A stretch of DNA of 64,000 nt, from NCBI RefSeq assembly GCF_900258045.1, contig NZ_OGVD01000004.1:558001-622000 (forward strand), written 5' to 3'. The position numbers were made by a program, and so were the translations under genes. The notes under the pieces were generated by a model. It did not search any database, had not been told where the DNA came from, and saw only the letters and a list, made by a program, of their open reading frames with translations. Below, one piece after another: positions 46,096 through 55,408 of the stretch. This DNA is from Sphingorhabdus sp. EL138 (GTDB lineage Bacteria; Pseudomonadota; Alphaproteobacteria; Sphingomonadales; Sphingomonadaceae). Every line of letters begins with the position of its first letter. Within the stretch, counting starts at the first letter, position 1.

Positions 46096-47265
46096 TCAGA
46101 TATTCACTGGTTTTTGATATTCATTGATCGCTTCGAATATGGTGGTTAGCGCGGACCGTTCGGCTTCGGAAGTTTCCGGCCGCCAGACTTCGAACAGCAA
46201 TATTACACGCCGCTCTTTGCTATGATTCCAGGCTTCATGCTCGAAAGAATCATCGAAGATAAGTGCCTCACCGTCTTTCCATGGCCGTGTTTCTCCGCCC
46301 ACACGCAGTGCACAATCCGCGGGAAGAATCAGCGGTATGTGACAGATTAAACGCGTATTGAGCAGACCATAATGTGGCGCGATATGGGTGTCTGCTTCCA
46401 GCACTGAATAGAGTGCCATTGGGGAACGCTCTTTTATGATCGGGATAGGCGCAGCGCCCAGCGCTGATACGGTTTTTGGGCATTGCGCGGTATTTTCGGT
46501 AATCTCTTCACCGCTTTTCCAGAAATAAAAAGCTCCCCAATTTGAATCATCCAGCAAAGGATTGTTGGGGCGAGGGCGATTGGCAATCGACTCGACATAG
46601 GGCGAGAATTTTTGTGTCTTTGCGAGTACAGCAGCCAGTTCGTCTTTCATATCGGGAATGGCCGCTTCCAGATGTTCCAGCCAAGGAAACTCACGTCGTT
46701 CATAGAATTCGCGCTGCGGCATTCCGGGATAATGGAACATTGATGGTTTCTGGTGAAAAATCTCCCGTCTGCCCATCAACATGTCAATGGCATTACTCAC
46801 CGGCTTTGGCGTATCATCACCCTGAAGACCAGCTTCACCGAGTTTTCGCAGGAGAAAATCCTCAAAGCGGCCATGTGCGCCAGCGAGAAAATCTTCAGCC
46901 TGTTTTAGTTTGGGTCGGAGGTCATCGGTTACTTTGGCACCAACGCTGACCATATTCAGAGCGGCTTTATAAAAACCATTAGCCGCACGGTCATCATTTT
47001 GACGGGCTTTTAGTTCGCCCATCAAAAGCAAAGCCGCCAGATGGCGTTTGTCTATCGCGAGTAATTTTTGGAGAGCCGCTTCTTCCGCCTCGTCATCGTC
47101 CATCATGCGGCATGCATGGGCCATCAACAACCACTGCGGATTTATTGCATCGCCAGCCTGCTGCAATTCTTCCAATAGCGAGCGCGCTTTTGCAGCGTTT
47201 CCGGCTCGCAAGGCGGTCACGCTATCCTGTAAAAGCGTCTGGGCATCTGCTGCTGATAAGGTCAT
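46096..47265 (-). CDS. aspartyl/asparaginyl beta-hydroxylase-type 2-oxoglutarate oxygenase with TPR N-terminus
   Basis: A 389-residue protein. The N-terminal half has helical TPR-like repeats (residues ~5-130: TALRAGNAAKARSLLEEL, AEEAALQKLLAIDKRH). The C-terminal half is the AspH oxygenase domain, with HIAPHYGLLNTRLICHIPL and IFDDSFEHEAWNHSKERRVILLFEVWRP carrying the iron-binding histidines and the 2-oxoglutarate-binding arginine region. ATG 47265 is preferred to TTG 47286. Bacterial members may hydroxylate proteins or lipids; the substrate is unknown. Confidence 0.88.
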   Translation of the reverse strand: MTLSAADAQTLLQDSVTALRAGNAAKARSLLEELQQAGDAINPQWLLMAHACRMMDDDEAEEAALQKLLAIDKRHLAALLLMGELKARQNDDRAANGFYKAALNMVSVGAKVTDDLRPKLKQAEDFLAGAHGRFEDFLLRKLGEAGLQGDDTPKPVSNAIDMLMGRREIFHQKPSMFHYPGMPQREFYERREFPWLEHLEAAIPDMKDELAAVLAKTQKFSPYVESIANRPRPNNPLLDDSNWGAFYFWKSGEEITENTAQCPKTVSALGAAPIPIIKERSPMALYSVLEADTHIAPHYGLLNTRLICHIPLILPADCALRVGGETRPWKDGEALIFDDSFEHEAWNHSKERRVILLFEVWRPETSEAERSALTTIFEAINEYQKPVNI

Positions 47266-47495
47266 GGTTTTGCTATATCGGATCAAAAGTCTTGTGCAAC
47301 TGCTTCTGTCAGGTGTTTCCCACAGGCGAATTCAGCATGCGCTTTGGTTAGGTCGCTATCCCGTCGGCGCTGCTTTAACGATGCTTTTTAATCTTTGTCA
47401 TTTCTCCGTCTCCCAGCGGTACAGGCCGAATTCCGTGATGGTTGCGTGTTTTTGGTTTTGGTAAACAGCTTCTTAACGTTTGAGGGGCTTTGGAC

Positions 47496-48230
47496 ATGAC
47501 TCATGATATCGCAATGCGGATCAGCAAGACGATACTGTTTTTGGCAGGAATTGGACTTGCTGCACTCCTGACTCTGGGAGCTACCCGGGCTATTATCGTT
47601 GAGACTCCGGCTACTCAGTCTACAAGCGAACTGTCCAGCAAGTCGCCCGAGAAACCGCTTGATACCTCTATAGCCGCAACTGTTCCGCCTACGGATGTTG
47701 CAATAGATATTCCACCGGTGGCAAATGCTGTGGATACGGTTTCTGCGATACAGTCGAAACCGGCATCGCCTTTTGTCGTCAAGCGTATCCTGCAGATTGA
47801 TGAGCCATTTGTGCATGGGTATTACAAATGGGACGATGAAGGTGTGCCAGACGGTGAGATTGTGATCACCGTCGATCTAAAGGCCGAATCGCTCTCTGTT
47901 TTCAGGGACGGCTATGAAATTGGGGCGACCGTAATAAAATTCGGCGATGCTCTGAAACCGACGCCAACCGGTGTTTTTCCGATTACCCAAAAAAGCAAGG
48001 ATCATGTCTCCAACATCTATCATGTCCCGATGCCCTATATGCTGCGCCTAACCAATGACGGTATCGCCATTCATGCCGCTGAGGTGAAATGGGGATATGG
48101 GACACGCGGCTGCATTGGCGTGCCCCATGAATTTGCTCGGTTGCTGTTTGAGCAGGTCAAGCTCGGTGACCGGGTGATCGTCACCAATGGCAAGATGCTG
48201 GATCTTGGCGAGCCAATTGTTGCGGGTTGA
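47496..48230 (+). CDS. L,D-transpeptidase (YkuD domain), membrane anchored
   Basis: A 244-residue envelope enzyme with an N-terminal hydrophobic anchor (residues ~9-28) and a low-complexity Thr/Ser/Pro linker to about residue 95. The YkuD domain contains His193 (IHAAEVKWG) and the catalytic Cys206 (GTRGCIGVP). It crosslinks peptidoglycan 3-3 or attaches proteins. The ATG at 47496 has GAGGGG eight bases upstream. TRGCIGVP differs slightly from the usual SHGCIR. It acts in the periplasm. Confidence 0.9.
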   Translation: MTHDIAMRISKTILFLAGIGLAALLTLGATRAIIVETPATQSTSELSSKSPEKPLDTSIAATVPPTDVAIDIPPVANAVDTVSAIQSKPASPFVVKRILQIDEPFVHGYYKWDDEGVPDGEIVITVDLKAESLSVFRDGYEIGATVIKFGDALKPTPTGVFPITQKSKDHVSNIYHVPMPYMLRLTNDGIAIHAAEVKWGYGTRGCIGVPHEFARLLFEQVKLGDRVIVTNGKMLDLGEPIVAG

Positions 48231-48236
48231 TCCGGT

Positions 48237-49853
48237 TCACACGTTTGCCATCGAAATGCTTGAGCTTGCCTTTGCCTCTCGATGAATCAAGTGGTCTGCC
48301 AATCTGAGGCTAAGCGCCATGATACCCAGTGTCGGATTGGCCCATCCTGACGTTGCAAAAACCGAGCTGCCAGCGACATAAAGGTTATGCAAACCATGCA
48401 CACGGCAATCCGCATCGACAACACCGGTGCGCGGTGATCCTGACATCCGGGTCGTTCCCATATGATGATAACCGCCATGGGCATGAGTAGAGATAAGCCG
48501 GTCGGTGGTCCAAAGTGTTTCGGTATCTTCCAGCCAAGGGGCCGGATCAAATTTTCCGATACCAAGCCGTTCGAGCTCTTTGGCAAATTCCTGCATCATG
48601 ACTTTGATACTATGCTTGTCGATATCGCTAAAACGCCAGTCAAGTTCTGCCAGCGGCATGCCCAGCGCGTCGCGCTCCGTGGCCAGTTTTACCCGACTTG
48701 CGGGATTAGGGGCCTGCTCCGCCCGGACCACGGCGCTGAGACGCCAGCCAAAACCCAAAAGCATCCACGGACGAAGCGGATCCACAACTTCATGGGCGCG
48801 CATGGCGGCTCTTTTGATATTGAGCCACAGCGTCCGGTTCGACTGGGTAGGGGAGAGGGAATGTTTCAGGCCATGATAAGCTTTCATCGTCGCGATCATG
48901 TCCGCCTTTGCCTGCTGTCTGACGGCAAGTGAGAAGGCGCTGTTAAGTATTCCTTCGCGCCGCTGCATGGCGTCGGAGGGACGTATCAGCGCTGCATGAA
49001 CATCTCCGCCGGAGTCGCGCATCCGTCCGTTGAGTAGTTTCAGCAGCTGCCAAAACTGCCCCTTTTTGACTTGACCGCCGCGCGCATGGGGATGTTCCAT
49101 GAAATAGCGACCGACCTGATCATAACCATTGCCGATATCGGCGTTAAGAAGCAGCCGCGCATTGTCTATCCCGCCTGCCGCGAGCACATATTGCTGTGCG
49201 CAGACGGCGGCGGTTTTCCCGGAAATGTCAGTAACGGACAGTCCGTTGACCTGTTGACCGTCGTTGCCCGTTTCAATGGCCGTGACGGTCGCGTGTAACA
49301 GGATGTGCACATTTTGACTGTCCACCAGATCTTGACATTTGCGCAATGTAAAGCGTTCAGTTTGCGGTGTAAATTGCCAGAAATCCGTTGTCAGGCCCTC
49401 TTTTTCGAAAGCAGGGGGCTGTTGTCCGAACTGCTCCCAAAGATCCTCAGGCGATTGATTCGCCGGCAAATCAAGTAGTGCCCGCGCGCTATCATAATAA
49501 GGTTTGAGGTCATCAAACGAGATCGGCCAACCGCTATGGGGTATCCAGTCCCGGCGTTCGAGATCAATCGGGTTAAACTCCGCACAGCGCCCACCCCATA
49601 TGGCAGTGGTTCCGCCAAAAAACCGCAGCCGTGAATCCACCAAAGGATAATAGTCATGGCCGGTTGATGGTCCCTCAGCCAACGCCTGAACATCAGGTTC
49701 AAAATCAATGCCGCCGCTTTCCAGCAGCAAAACTTTCTTGCCCAACTTATCCAGTCGGCGCGCCAGCGTGATGCCCGCTGCGCCTGCTCCAACAATACAA
49801 ACATCCGTTTCGAACCGCGTCGAGGGATCGGACTTCCTCAGGTCAATAATCAC
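48237..49853 (-). CDS. GMC-family FAD-dependent oxidoreductase
   Basis: A 538-residue glucose-methanol-choline oxidoreductase. The FAD-binding VCIVGAGAAGITLARRLD is at residues 18-36. The block RFFGGTTAIWGGRC is near residue 77. The catalytic region GGYHHMGTTRMSG is followed by the C-terminal LYVAGSSVFATSGWANPTL. Start GTG 49853 has GAGG eight bases upstream. The substrate is probably an alcohol or sugar. It is convergent with the transpeptidase gene, 6 nt apart. Confidence 0.9.
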   Translation of the reverse strand: MIIDLRKSDPSTRFETDVCIVGAGAAGITLARRLDKLGKKVLLLESGGIDFEPDVQALAEGPSTGHDYYPLVDSRLRFFGGTTAIWGGRCAEFNPIDLERRDWIPHSGWPISFDDLKPYYDSARALLDLPANQSPEDLWEQFGQQPPAFEKEGLTTDFWQFTPQTERFTLRKCQDLVDSQNVHILLHATVTAIETGNDGQQVNGLSVTDISGKTAAVCAQQYVLAAGGIDNARLLLNADIGNGYDQVGRYFMEHPHARGGQVKKGQFWQLLKLLNGRMRDSGGDVHAALIRPSDAMQRREGILNSAFSLAVRQQAKADMIATMKAYHGLKHSLSPTQSNRTLWLNIKRAAMRAHEVVDPLRPWMLLGFGWRLSAVVRAEQAPNPASRVKLATERDALGMPLAELDWRFSDIDKHSIKVMMQEFAKELERLGIGKFDPAPWLEDTETLWTTDRLISTHAHGGYHHMGTTRMSGSPRTGVVDADCRVHGLHNLYVAGSSVFATSGWANPTLGIMALSLRLADHLIHREAKASSSISMANV

Positions 49854-49875
49854 TAGGCTGCCTCAAACAAACAGT

Positions 49876-49897
49876 TTCCGTGCTCCGCAACACGGAA
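49876..49897. repeat. hairpin upstream of the GMC oxidoreductase gene
   Basis: TTCCGTG (49876-49882) and CACGGAA (49891-49897) form a perfect 7-bp stem with an 8-nt loop, 23 nt upstream of the GTG start on the minus strand. It could be an operator or leader hairpin. Confidence 0.38.
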
Positions 49898-50047
49898 GAT
49901 GACCCTACCACGGCCATTTATAGCGCTTTCCGTGAGCTCGGCAAAAAAAAATATGTATTGGCCGATAATGTTAAGCTTTCATCTGCTACTCTGCTGTGAC
50001 CTAAATCACTGTTTGAACAGGAAAACGCCTTTCAAAAAATGGGCTTC

Positions 50048-51205
50048 TTAACGGTTATTATCAAAGATCAGGCTGCCTCGGTCGTATAGTTCCGAAATCA
50101 GGGTTATGACGTCATCCGATCCGACAAATTTCTCATCCAGTTCTACACGATCCTGCACACATAATTGTTCCGCGAAAGCGCTGGTTTGATCGGCACAGGT
50201 GTAGCATGCACCATCGACAAAGAGCAGAACCGAGCCGGCCGATTGCCGGATATAGGAAAAGCGGCTGGCGGGATTGCGGTAGAGGGGCAAACCACTGGCG
50301 AGGTTTTTCCTGATCTGCAGCACGCCAATGGCCTCTTCGGTGCGCCAGTCGACATCGGGATATTTTGGTGTGCTGCTATATTGGCCAAACCAGCGTGCGA
50401 ATGCTTCTCGGTCACCGATTTTTTCCATGATCATATTGTGGAGACGTTGGATTGCTTCCGGTTGTATCTCGCCGGGATTTTCCTGTGGCTTCATGACGGG
50501 GTCGCCGTAACGGTCATCGTCCTTCATATCCGCTAGCAGGTCATCGATCCAATAGCCGATAAGTTCGCTGCGCGACGGCGCGCGAAAGCCGATCGAATAG
50601 GTCATGCAGTGCTGGTCAACGGCAACGCCATTATGCGCCACACCGGGTGGGATATAAACTATGTCGCCGGGCTCGCAAATCCATTCATCAGTTGCGTCGA
50701 AATTTGCGAGGAGCCGCAAATCATCATGCGGCATTAAATTGGTGTCCTCGTCACAGGAAACGCCTACTTGCCACCTGCGTTGGCCCAAGCCCTGGATCAG
50801 AAAAACATCATATTGATCAAAATGCGGGCCAACGCCACCGCCTTCGGTTGCGTAGCTGACCATTACGTCATCGATGCGCCAGTTGGGGATGAAGCGAAAC
50901 GGTTCGATCAGCGCGGCTACTTCCGGTACATAGTGATCGACGGCCTGAACCAGCAGCGTCCACTGTTCTTCACCAAGTTCTCCGAACCGAGTTTCAGGGA
51001 ACGGGCCTTGTTCAAGTGCCCAACCACCCGCTGCATCTGTCTGTGTGATCAAGCGCGATTCGACACCTTCTTCGCATGCCAATCCGGCCAGATCATCAGG
51101 CTCCAGCGGGTCTTCCCAGGACCGCCATGGATTTTTGATCAGCAAAGGTTTCTTTTGCCAATAGTCCTGCAGAAAAGTGTCGGGATTGAAATCGGTCAAT
51201 TGCAT
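50048..51205 (-). CDS. roxA: JmjC-type cupin, RoxA-like ribosomal arginine hydroxylase
   Basis: A 385-residue 2-oxoglutarate/iron oxygenase of the cupin_4/RoxA family. The N-terminus MQLTDFNPDTFLQDYWQKKP is characteristic. The iron motif HxD is in GPHFDQYDVFLIQGLG (about residue 131), with a distal His in PPGVAHNGVA. A winged-helix C-terminal region (residues ~280-385) is present. Family members hydroxylate an arginine of ribosomal protein L16. ATG 51205 is chosen over TTG 51220. It is monocistronic on the minus strand. Confidence 0.85.
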   Translation of the reverse strand: MQLTDFNPDTFLQDYWQKKPLLIKNPWRSWEDPLEPDDLAGLACEEGVESRLITQTDAAGGWALEQGPFPETRFGELGEEQWTLLVQAVDHYVPEVAALIEPFRFIPNWRIDDVMVSYATEGGGVGPHFDQYDVFLIQGLGQRRWQVGVSCDEDTNLMPHDDLRLLANFDATDEWICEPGDIVYIPPGVAHNGVAVDQHCMTYSIGFRAPSRSELIGYWIDDLLADMKDDDRYGDPVMKPQENPGEIQPEAIQRLHNMIMEKIGDREAFARWFGQYSSTPKYPDVDWRTEEAIGVLQIRKNLASGLPLYRNPASRFSYIRQSAGSVLLFVDGACYTCADQTSAFAEQLCVQDRVELDEKFVGSDDVITLISELYDRGSLIFDNNR

Positions 51206-51513
51206 ATCTGCCCTATACAAAAGCGGGGAGAATAATCACCAACAATTAGAGGTCGATGCCGACCGCGCCCGTCACATGAAAGCGGCAAATATTTTCCGGT
51301 GGGTGGCAATTTTTTGCCGAAACAGATGCCTTGTCGACCTTTGAACCGGGCGAAAGCTGGCAAATGGCCCATTCCGATACCTGCAGCCAAAACTGGCACA
51401 GGCTTTGCTCTGTTCGGCTCAAGATATCGAAATATAGCGCTTCCGCCGGTGTTTGCATCGCGGCGGCGCAGGATTGCCGTGATGGTCAGATCCGCAAAAG
51501 AGGACCGAAACCT
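51206..51513. other. gap between roxA and the HAD gene with two small hairpins
   Basis: A 308-nt divergent intergenic region. It contains GGTCG-ATGC-CGACC (51251-51264) and GGCAA-TTTT-TTGCC (51305-51318), both exact 5-bp stems with 4-nt loops. A reading frame in phase with the next gene is open from TTG 51331, but its residues do not look like a protein domain. Promoters for both flanking genes should lie here; I cannot identify them. Confidence 0.45.
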
Positions 51514-53919
51514 ATGAAGAAAACCGTTGCTGCCTGGGAAATCGAAACACTTCTGGACGATCTCGATGAAGACATAGAAATATTGTCACTGGACTGTTTT
51601 GATACGCTGATCTGGCGAGACGTGAACCGGCCGACGGACGTTTTTCATGACCTGGATATCCCGGATTGTAACATGGAATTGCGTGTTCTGGCGGAGAAGC
51701 GTGCGCGCAAGGCGCTCATTCTCAATAAGAACAAAAATGACGTCACGATCGACGAAATTTATCAGAAGATGTTTCTCGATGCCGATGACGCGCGTATCTC
51801 GCAATGTATCGAAGCAGAGCTGTTGGCGGAAGCCCGGCATTGCTTTGCCTTTCAGCCAGTCAGCGCTTTGATAGAGCGTGCCAAGAGTCGCGGCCTGAAA
51901 GTCATCATTGTCTCGGATACATATTTACCGGAACCGCTGCTTCGCCGGCTGATAACAGACGCAGCCGGTTCAGAAATCGCTGATAAAATCGACCGGATTT
52001 TCTGTTCCTGCGAGTATGGTATGGGCAAGGCAGGCGGCCTTTTCAAACCTGTGTTGGTAGACCTTGGAATATCGCCGGGCAAAGTTCTTCATTTGGGTGA
52101 TAATCTCGAAGCTGATTTCAAGGCACCTGGAAAGCTGGGAATTCATGGTGTCCACTTTGAGCAGTTTGATGATGAAGCTTTCGAACGCCTGCGGCTGGAA
52201 GCAGTGGCTGCGACCATAATGGATAAAGATATCCGTAAGGTCTCTCCGGCTTTACAGCCGCATCGCGCACAGATTTCCTTGCGACAAGAAGATGACCCAA
52301 CCTTTCAATTTGGTCATGATGTATTGGGCCCGATATCTCAGGGTTTTTCTCGCTGGATCGCAGAAGAAGCCGACGAAATTGAAGCTAAAACCGGGAAGAA
52401 ACCCAAGCTCCTTTTCCTGTTGAGAGATGGCTATCTGCCGGCACAGGCTTTCACGAAAATCTATCCGGAATATGCTGACCAGGTTGCGATGGTCGAACTT
52501 AGTCGCTTCACCGCCAATGCAGCAAGTTTCTCGAACAAGGATGCGATCAAATCCTTTTTAATGGCGGAAGCAACGAGCAACAAGAAAGATGCCTATTCAA
52601 ACCAGCGGCAAGCAGCTTATTGTCGGCAGCTGCTTTTCGGCAAAGATGAAATACCGAAGCTGGCTGGTATTAGAACACCCGAGGCCTTTATCCGTGAAGT
52701 TCTAAAGCAGAAAAACGTCAAAAAGATCGTTGCCCGTTCCAGAAAGTTCAGGGCCGGACTGGTCGCGCATCTTAAAAATAATGGCGTGGAAAACGGAGAT
52801 TCCGTTGTTTTTGTTGATCTGGGATATAACGGGTCGGTCCAGAATGTGATTGAACCGGTGCTCAATTCTGAAATGGGCCTTGATATATCGGGTCGTTATC
52901 TGCTCCTTCGTGAGTTGATGATCACTGATCTCGACAAAAAAGGTCTCATTGATATCCGTCACTATGACAATAGTGCACTCAACGCTCTATGCGAGTCTAT
53001 TGCAGTTCTGGAGCAGCTCAGCACGCAATCCAATGGTTCCGTTCTTGGATATAGTGAGGCAGGAGAGCCAAAGCGCGACACGGCCGATATCAAGGGCAAG
53101 CAGAGTGAAGAGCGCGATCAGGCGCAAGCGGCTTGTTTAAGCTATATTGAGAAAATCGGCCATGGTTGGGCAACAACGCCGCGCTCATGGGACAGCGATT
53201 GCGCCCGTCAAATGGCGACTGCTTGTCTTTCACGACTCTTGTTCTTGCCTGTTGAACGGGAGATCGGGATCTTTGAAAATTTCAATCATGACGTAAACCT
53301 GGGCACGAAAGACATGCTCAAATTTATCGATCCGGAATCGGCGGAACAGGGAATAAGACGGCGCGGATTATTCTATACCAAAAACATCTCCCGGATTTAT
53401 TTGCCTGGAGAGTTAAAGCAGAGAGGGATGGAAGCTTTGCTACCCCTGTTTACCGGCAATCGTTTCGGGCTTGATTTGCGGCAAAACGATTTCCAGAGCG
53501 GGGGCATGAAAATCCCGGTTATGCTCGCCGACGACCAAGAGCATATTCAGGTAGAAATTGATGCCTACCCGACGGGTGATGGCTACTATCAAGCCCTGAT
53601 TCCGGCCGGCAATGGCCGGTTCAATATTGCGATCATGCTAGGACAAGTCTGTGAATGGTTGCAGGTGGAAGAAGTGAATTTCCAAGAAATCGAAAATTTC
53701 ATGGCCAAGAAAATCGATGATGACGCGATTGCGGCTCACCCGGTCTATGAAGGAATGACGGAAAATGCACCCGGCCTCCACCGTTGCGGCAGGAAGGATG
53801 CATTCATGTTCGTCCCAGCCCCAACTATCACCACTGGTGAAGCACTCATGCTGAATCTGGTTTTCCGGCCAACGATATTGAGTAGTTCCCCCCAAATTGC
53901 TGCGCGAAAGGTCGCCTGA
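51514..53919 (+). CDS. large HAD-superfamily protein (COG5610 type)
   Basis: An 801-residue protein. The N-terminal ~230 residues are a HAD phosphatase-like domain: motif I LDCFDTLIWRD with Asp27 (position +2 is Phe29, not Asp), motif II VIIVSDTYL, and motif IV VLHLGDNLEADF. A second conserved domain of unknown function follows (about 260-560: KPKLLFLLRDGYLPAQAF, SVVFVDLGYNGSVQNVI), and then a third beta-rich part to the end. It sits 2 nt before a methyltransferase gene. Related proteins occur with polysaccharide genes; the reaction is unknown. Confidence 0.8.
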   Translation: MKKTVAAWEIETLLDDLDEDIEILSLDCFDTLIWRDVNRPTDVFHDLDIPDCNMELRVLAEKRARKALILNKNKNDVTIDEIYQKMFLDADDARISQCIEAELLAEARHCFAFQPVSALIERAKSRGLKVIIVSDTYLPEPLLRRLITDAAGSEIADKIDRIFCSCEYGMGKAGGLFKPVLVDLGISPGKVLHLGDNLEADFKAPGKLGIHGVHFEQFDDEAFERLRLEAVAATIMDKDIRKVSPALQPHRAQISLRQEDDPTFQFGHDVLGPISQGFSRWIAEEADEIEAKTGKKPKLLFLLRDGYLPAQAFTKIYPEYADQVAMVELSRFTANAASFSNKDAIKSFLMAEATSNKKDAYSNQRQAAYCRQLLFGKDEIPKLAGIRTPEAFIREVLKQKNVKKIVARSRKFRAGLVAHLKNNGVENGDSVVFVDLGYNGSVQNVIEPVLNSEMGLDISGRYLLLRELMITDLDKKGLIDIRHYDNSALNALCESIAVLEQLSTQSNGSVLGYSEAGEPKRDTADIKGKQSEERDQAQAACLSYIEKIGHGWATTPRSWDSDCARQMATACLSRLLFLPVEREIGIFENFNHDVNLGTKDMLKFIDPESAEQGIRRRGLFYTKNISRIYLPGELKQRGMEALLPLFTGNRFGLDLRQNDFQSGGMKIPVMLADDQEHIQVEIDAYPTGDGYYQALIPAGNGRFNIAIMLGQVCEWLQVEEVNFQEIENFMAKKIDDDAIAAHPVYEGMTENAPGLHRCGRKDAFMFVPAPTITTGEALMLNLVFRPTILSSSPQIAARKVA

Positions 53920-53921
53920 AC

Positions 53922-54737
53922 ATGCCTGATCTTCTGATTCATTCAATGTCCGAATTTTCCGACATCATTGTCAATGCGATGAACATCGCCAACGTTTCGG
54001 AAATTGCCGAAATCGGAGCGGAATATGGCGGAATGACAAGCATATTGGCTGATTATGTCGAGGCGAATGATGGTCATCTTTACAGCATAGACCCGGCGCC
54101 AAAGCGGGAATTTCTGGATTGGGTTGCTGCTCATAAAAAGGTGACTCATATTGCAAAACCAAGTCTGGACGCTTTTGCTAAACTCAAGAATATCGATCTC
54201 TGGCTGGTGGATGGAGACCATAACTGGTTTACGGTCTATCACGAACTGAAAGCCATTGAGGAGGCAAGCACGCGGGACAAGAAACCCTTCTTTGCAATTA
54301 TGCACGATGTCTGCTGGCCCGCCGCCCATCGCGACATGTATTATGCCCCGGATGCCATTCCGGACGAATATCGCCACAACTACTGCATGGATAGCGGCGC
54401 GAAACCCGGACAGTCGGGATTGCTCCGCGAACAAGGCATGCGGGGAATGGGTCATTTTGGCTGGGCCCTGCACGAAGGCGGAGAGCGCAATGGCGTGAAA
54501 TGCGCTGTTGTTGACTTTATCAACGAAGCGGAAGCCAATGGACGTGCCATGGCCTATGCCGAAATTCCGGCAGTCTTTGGTTTGGGCATATTATTTGACG
54601 TTGATGCACCCTGGGCCGGTCAGTTGAGTGATTTGCTCGTCCCGTTTCACGACAATCCCCTCATCGCGAAACTGGAACAAAACCGGCTGGCCAATTATCT
54701 GACTGTATTGGATTGGCAGGATGGTGCCATTGGCTAG
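53922..54737 (+). CDS. class I methyltransferase, Methyltransf_24-like
   Basis: A 271-residue protein with the SAM-binding region EIAEIGAEYGGMTSILADYV near residue 28, followed by YSIDPAP. The acidic WLVDGDHNWFTVYHELKAI (about residue 93) and MHDVCWPAAHRDMYY (about 128) are typical of Methyltransf_24 proteins that act on sugars or small polymers. It begins 2 nt after the HAD gene stop, so the two are one unit. The methylation target is unknown. Confidence 0.78.
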   Translation: MPDLLIHSMSEFSDIIVNAMNIANVSEIAEIGAEYGGMTSILADYVEANDGHLYSIDPAPKREFLDWVAAHKKVTHIAKPSLDAFAKLKNIDLWLVDGDHNWFTVYHELKAIEEASTRDKKPFFAIMHDVCWPAAHRDMYYAPDAIPDEYRHNYCMDSGAKPGQSGLLREQGMRGMGHFGWALHEGGERNGVKCAVVDFINEAEANGRAMAYAEIPAVFGLGILFDVDAPWAGQLSDLLVPFHDNPLIAKLEQNRLANYLTVLDWQDGAIG

Positions 54738-54825
54738 TAAGCCGTGATGTTCGTGTTGATATAAAGAGTCACGGACAAACATCTATTCATTTGCCGATGG
54801 GCGCGCTCAGTGCCAAAGACGTGCC

Positions 54826-55374
54826 ATGTCGCAACTGATCCTGTTCAACAAACCTTTTGGAGTGCTGTCGCAATTCACTGACCGCGGCACGCAAACGACC
54901 CGGCCGACCCTATCTACTTATATAGATGTACCTGGCGTTTATCCCGCCGGGCGGCTGGACCGGGATAGTGAGGGGTTGTTGTTGCTTACGGATGACGGGA
55001 AGCTGCAATCGCGGATTGCCGATCCCAAATATAAGATGCCGAAAACCTATCTGGTGCAGATTGAGGGGGAAGCTGATGTAGGAAGCCTTGATCAGTTGCG
55101 ACAAGGTGTGCGCTTGAAAGATGGTTTGACGCGGCCTGCTGACGTACAGCGCATTGATCCGCCGGACCTCTGGCCGCGCGATCCGCCGGTCCGTTATCGC
55201 AAAACCGTCCCCGATTGCTGGCTTCAACTCACGATCCGCGAAGGGCGAAACCGGCAGGTGCGCCGAATGACGGCCGCTGTGGGACTTCCGACGTTGCGGT
55301 TGGTGCGCTGGCGTATCGGGGAGTGGATTCTGGATGATTTGTCATCCGGTGAATGGCGAAAAGCGCCAGTCTAG
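54826..55374 (+). CDS. rluE: 23S rRNA pseudouridine synthase, RluE-like
   Basis: A 182-residue RsuA-family pseudouridine synthase without the S4 domain. The catalytic Asp is in PAGRLDRDSEGLLLLT (about residue 45). The KPFGVLSQFTD start and REGRNRQVRRMTAAVGLPTLRLVR end block are typical for RluE, which modifies 23S U2457. It is a single gene, convergent with uvrD. Confidence 0.9.
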   Translation: MSQLILFNKPFGVLSQFTDRGTQTTRPTLSTYIDVPGVYPAGRLDRDSEGLLLLTDDGKLQSRIADPKYKMPKTYLVQIEGEADVGSLDQLRQGVRLKDGLTRPADVQRIDPPDLWPRDPPVRYRKTVPDCWLQLTIREGRNRQVRRMTAAVGLPTLRLVRWRIGEWILDDLSSGEWRKAPV

Positions 55375-55408
55375 TCCGCCGGGCGATCAGCGCTTGCACG
55401 GACGGCCT

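Noticed and set aside
51331-51513. In-frame N-terminal extension of the HAD protein
   Set aside because: It would need a TTG start, shows no domain-like sequence, and the HAD motif is at the usual distance from ATG 51514.
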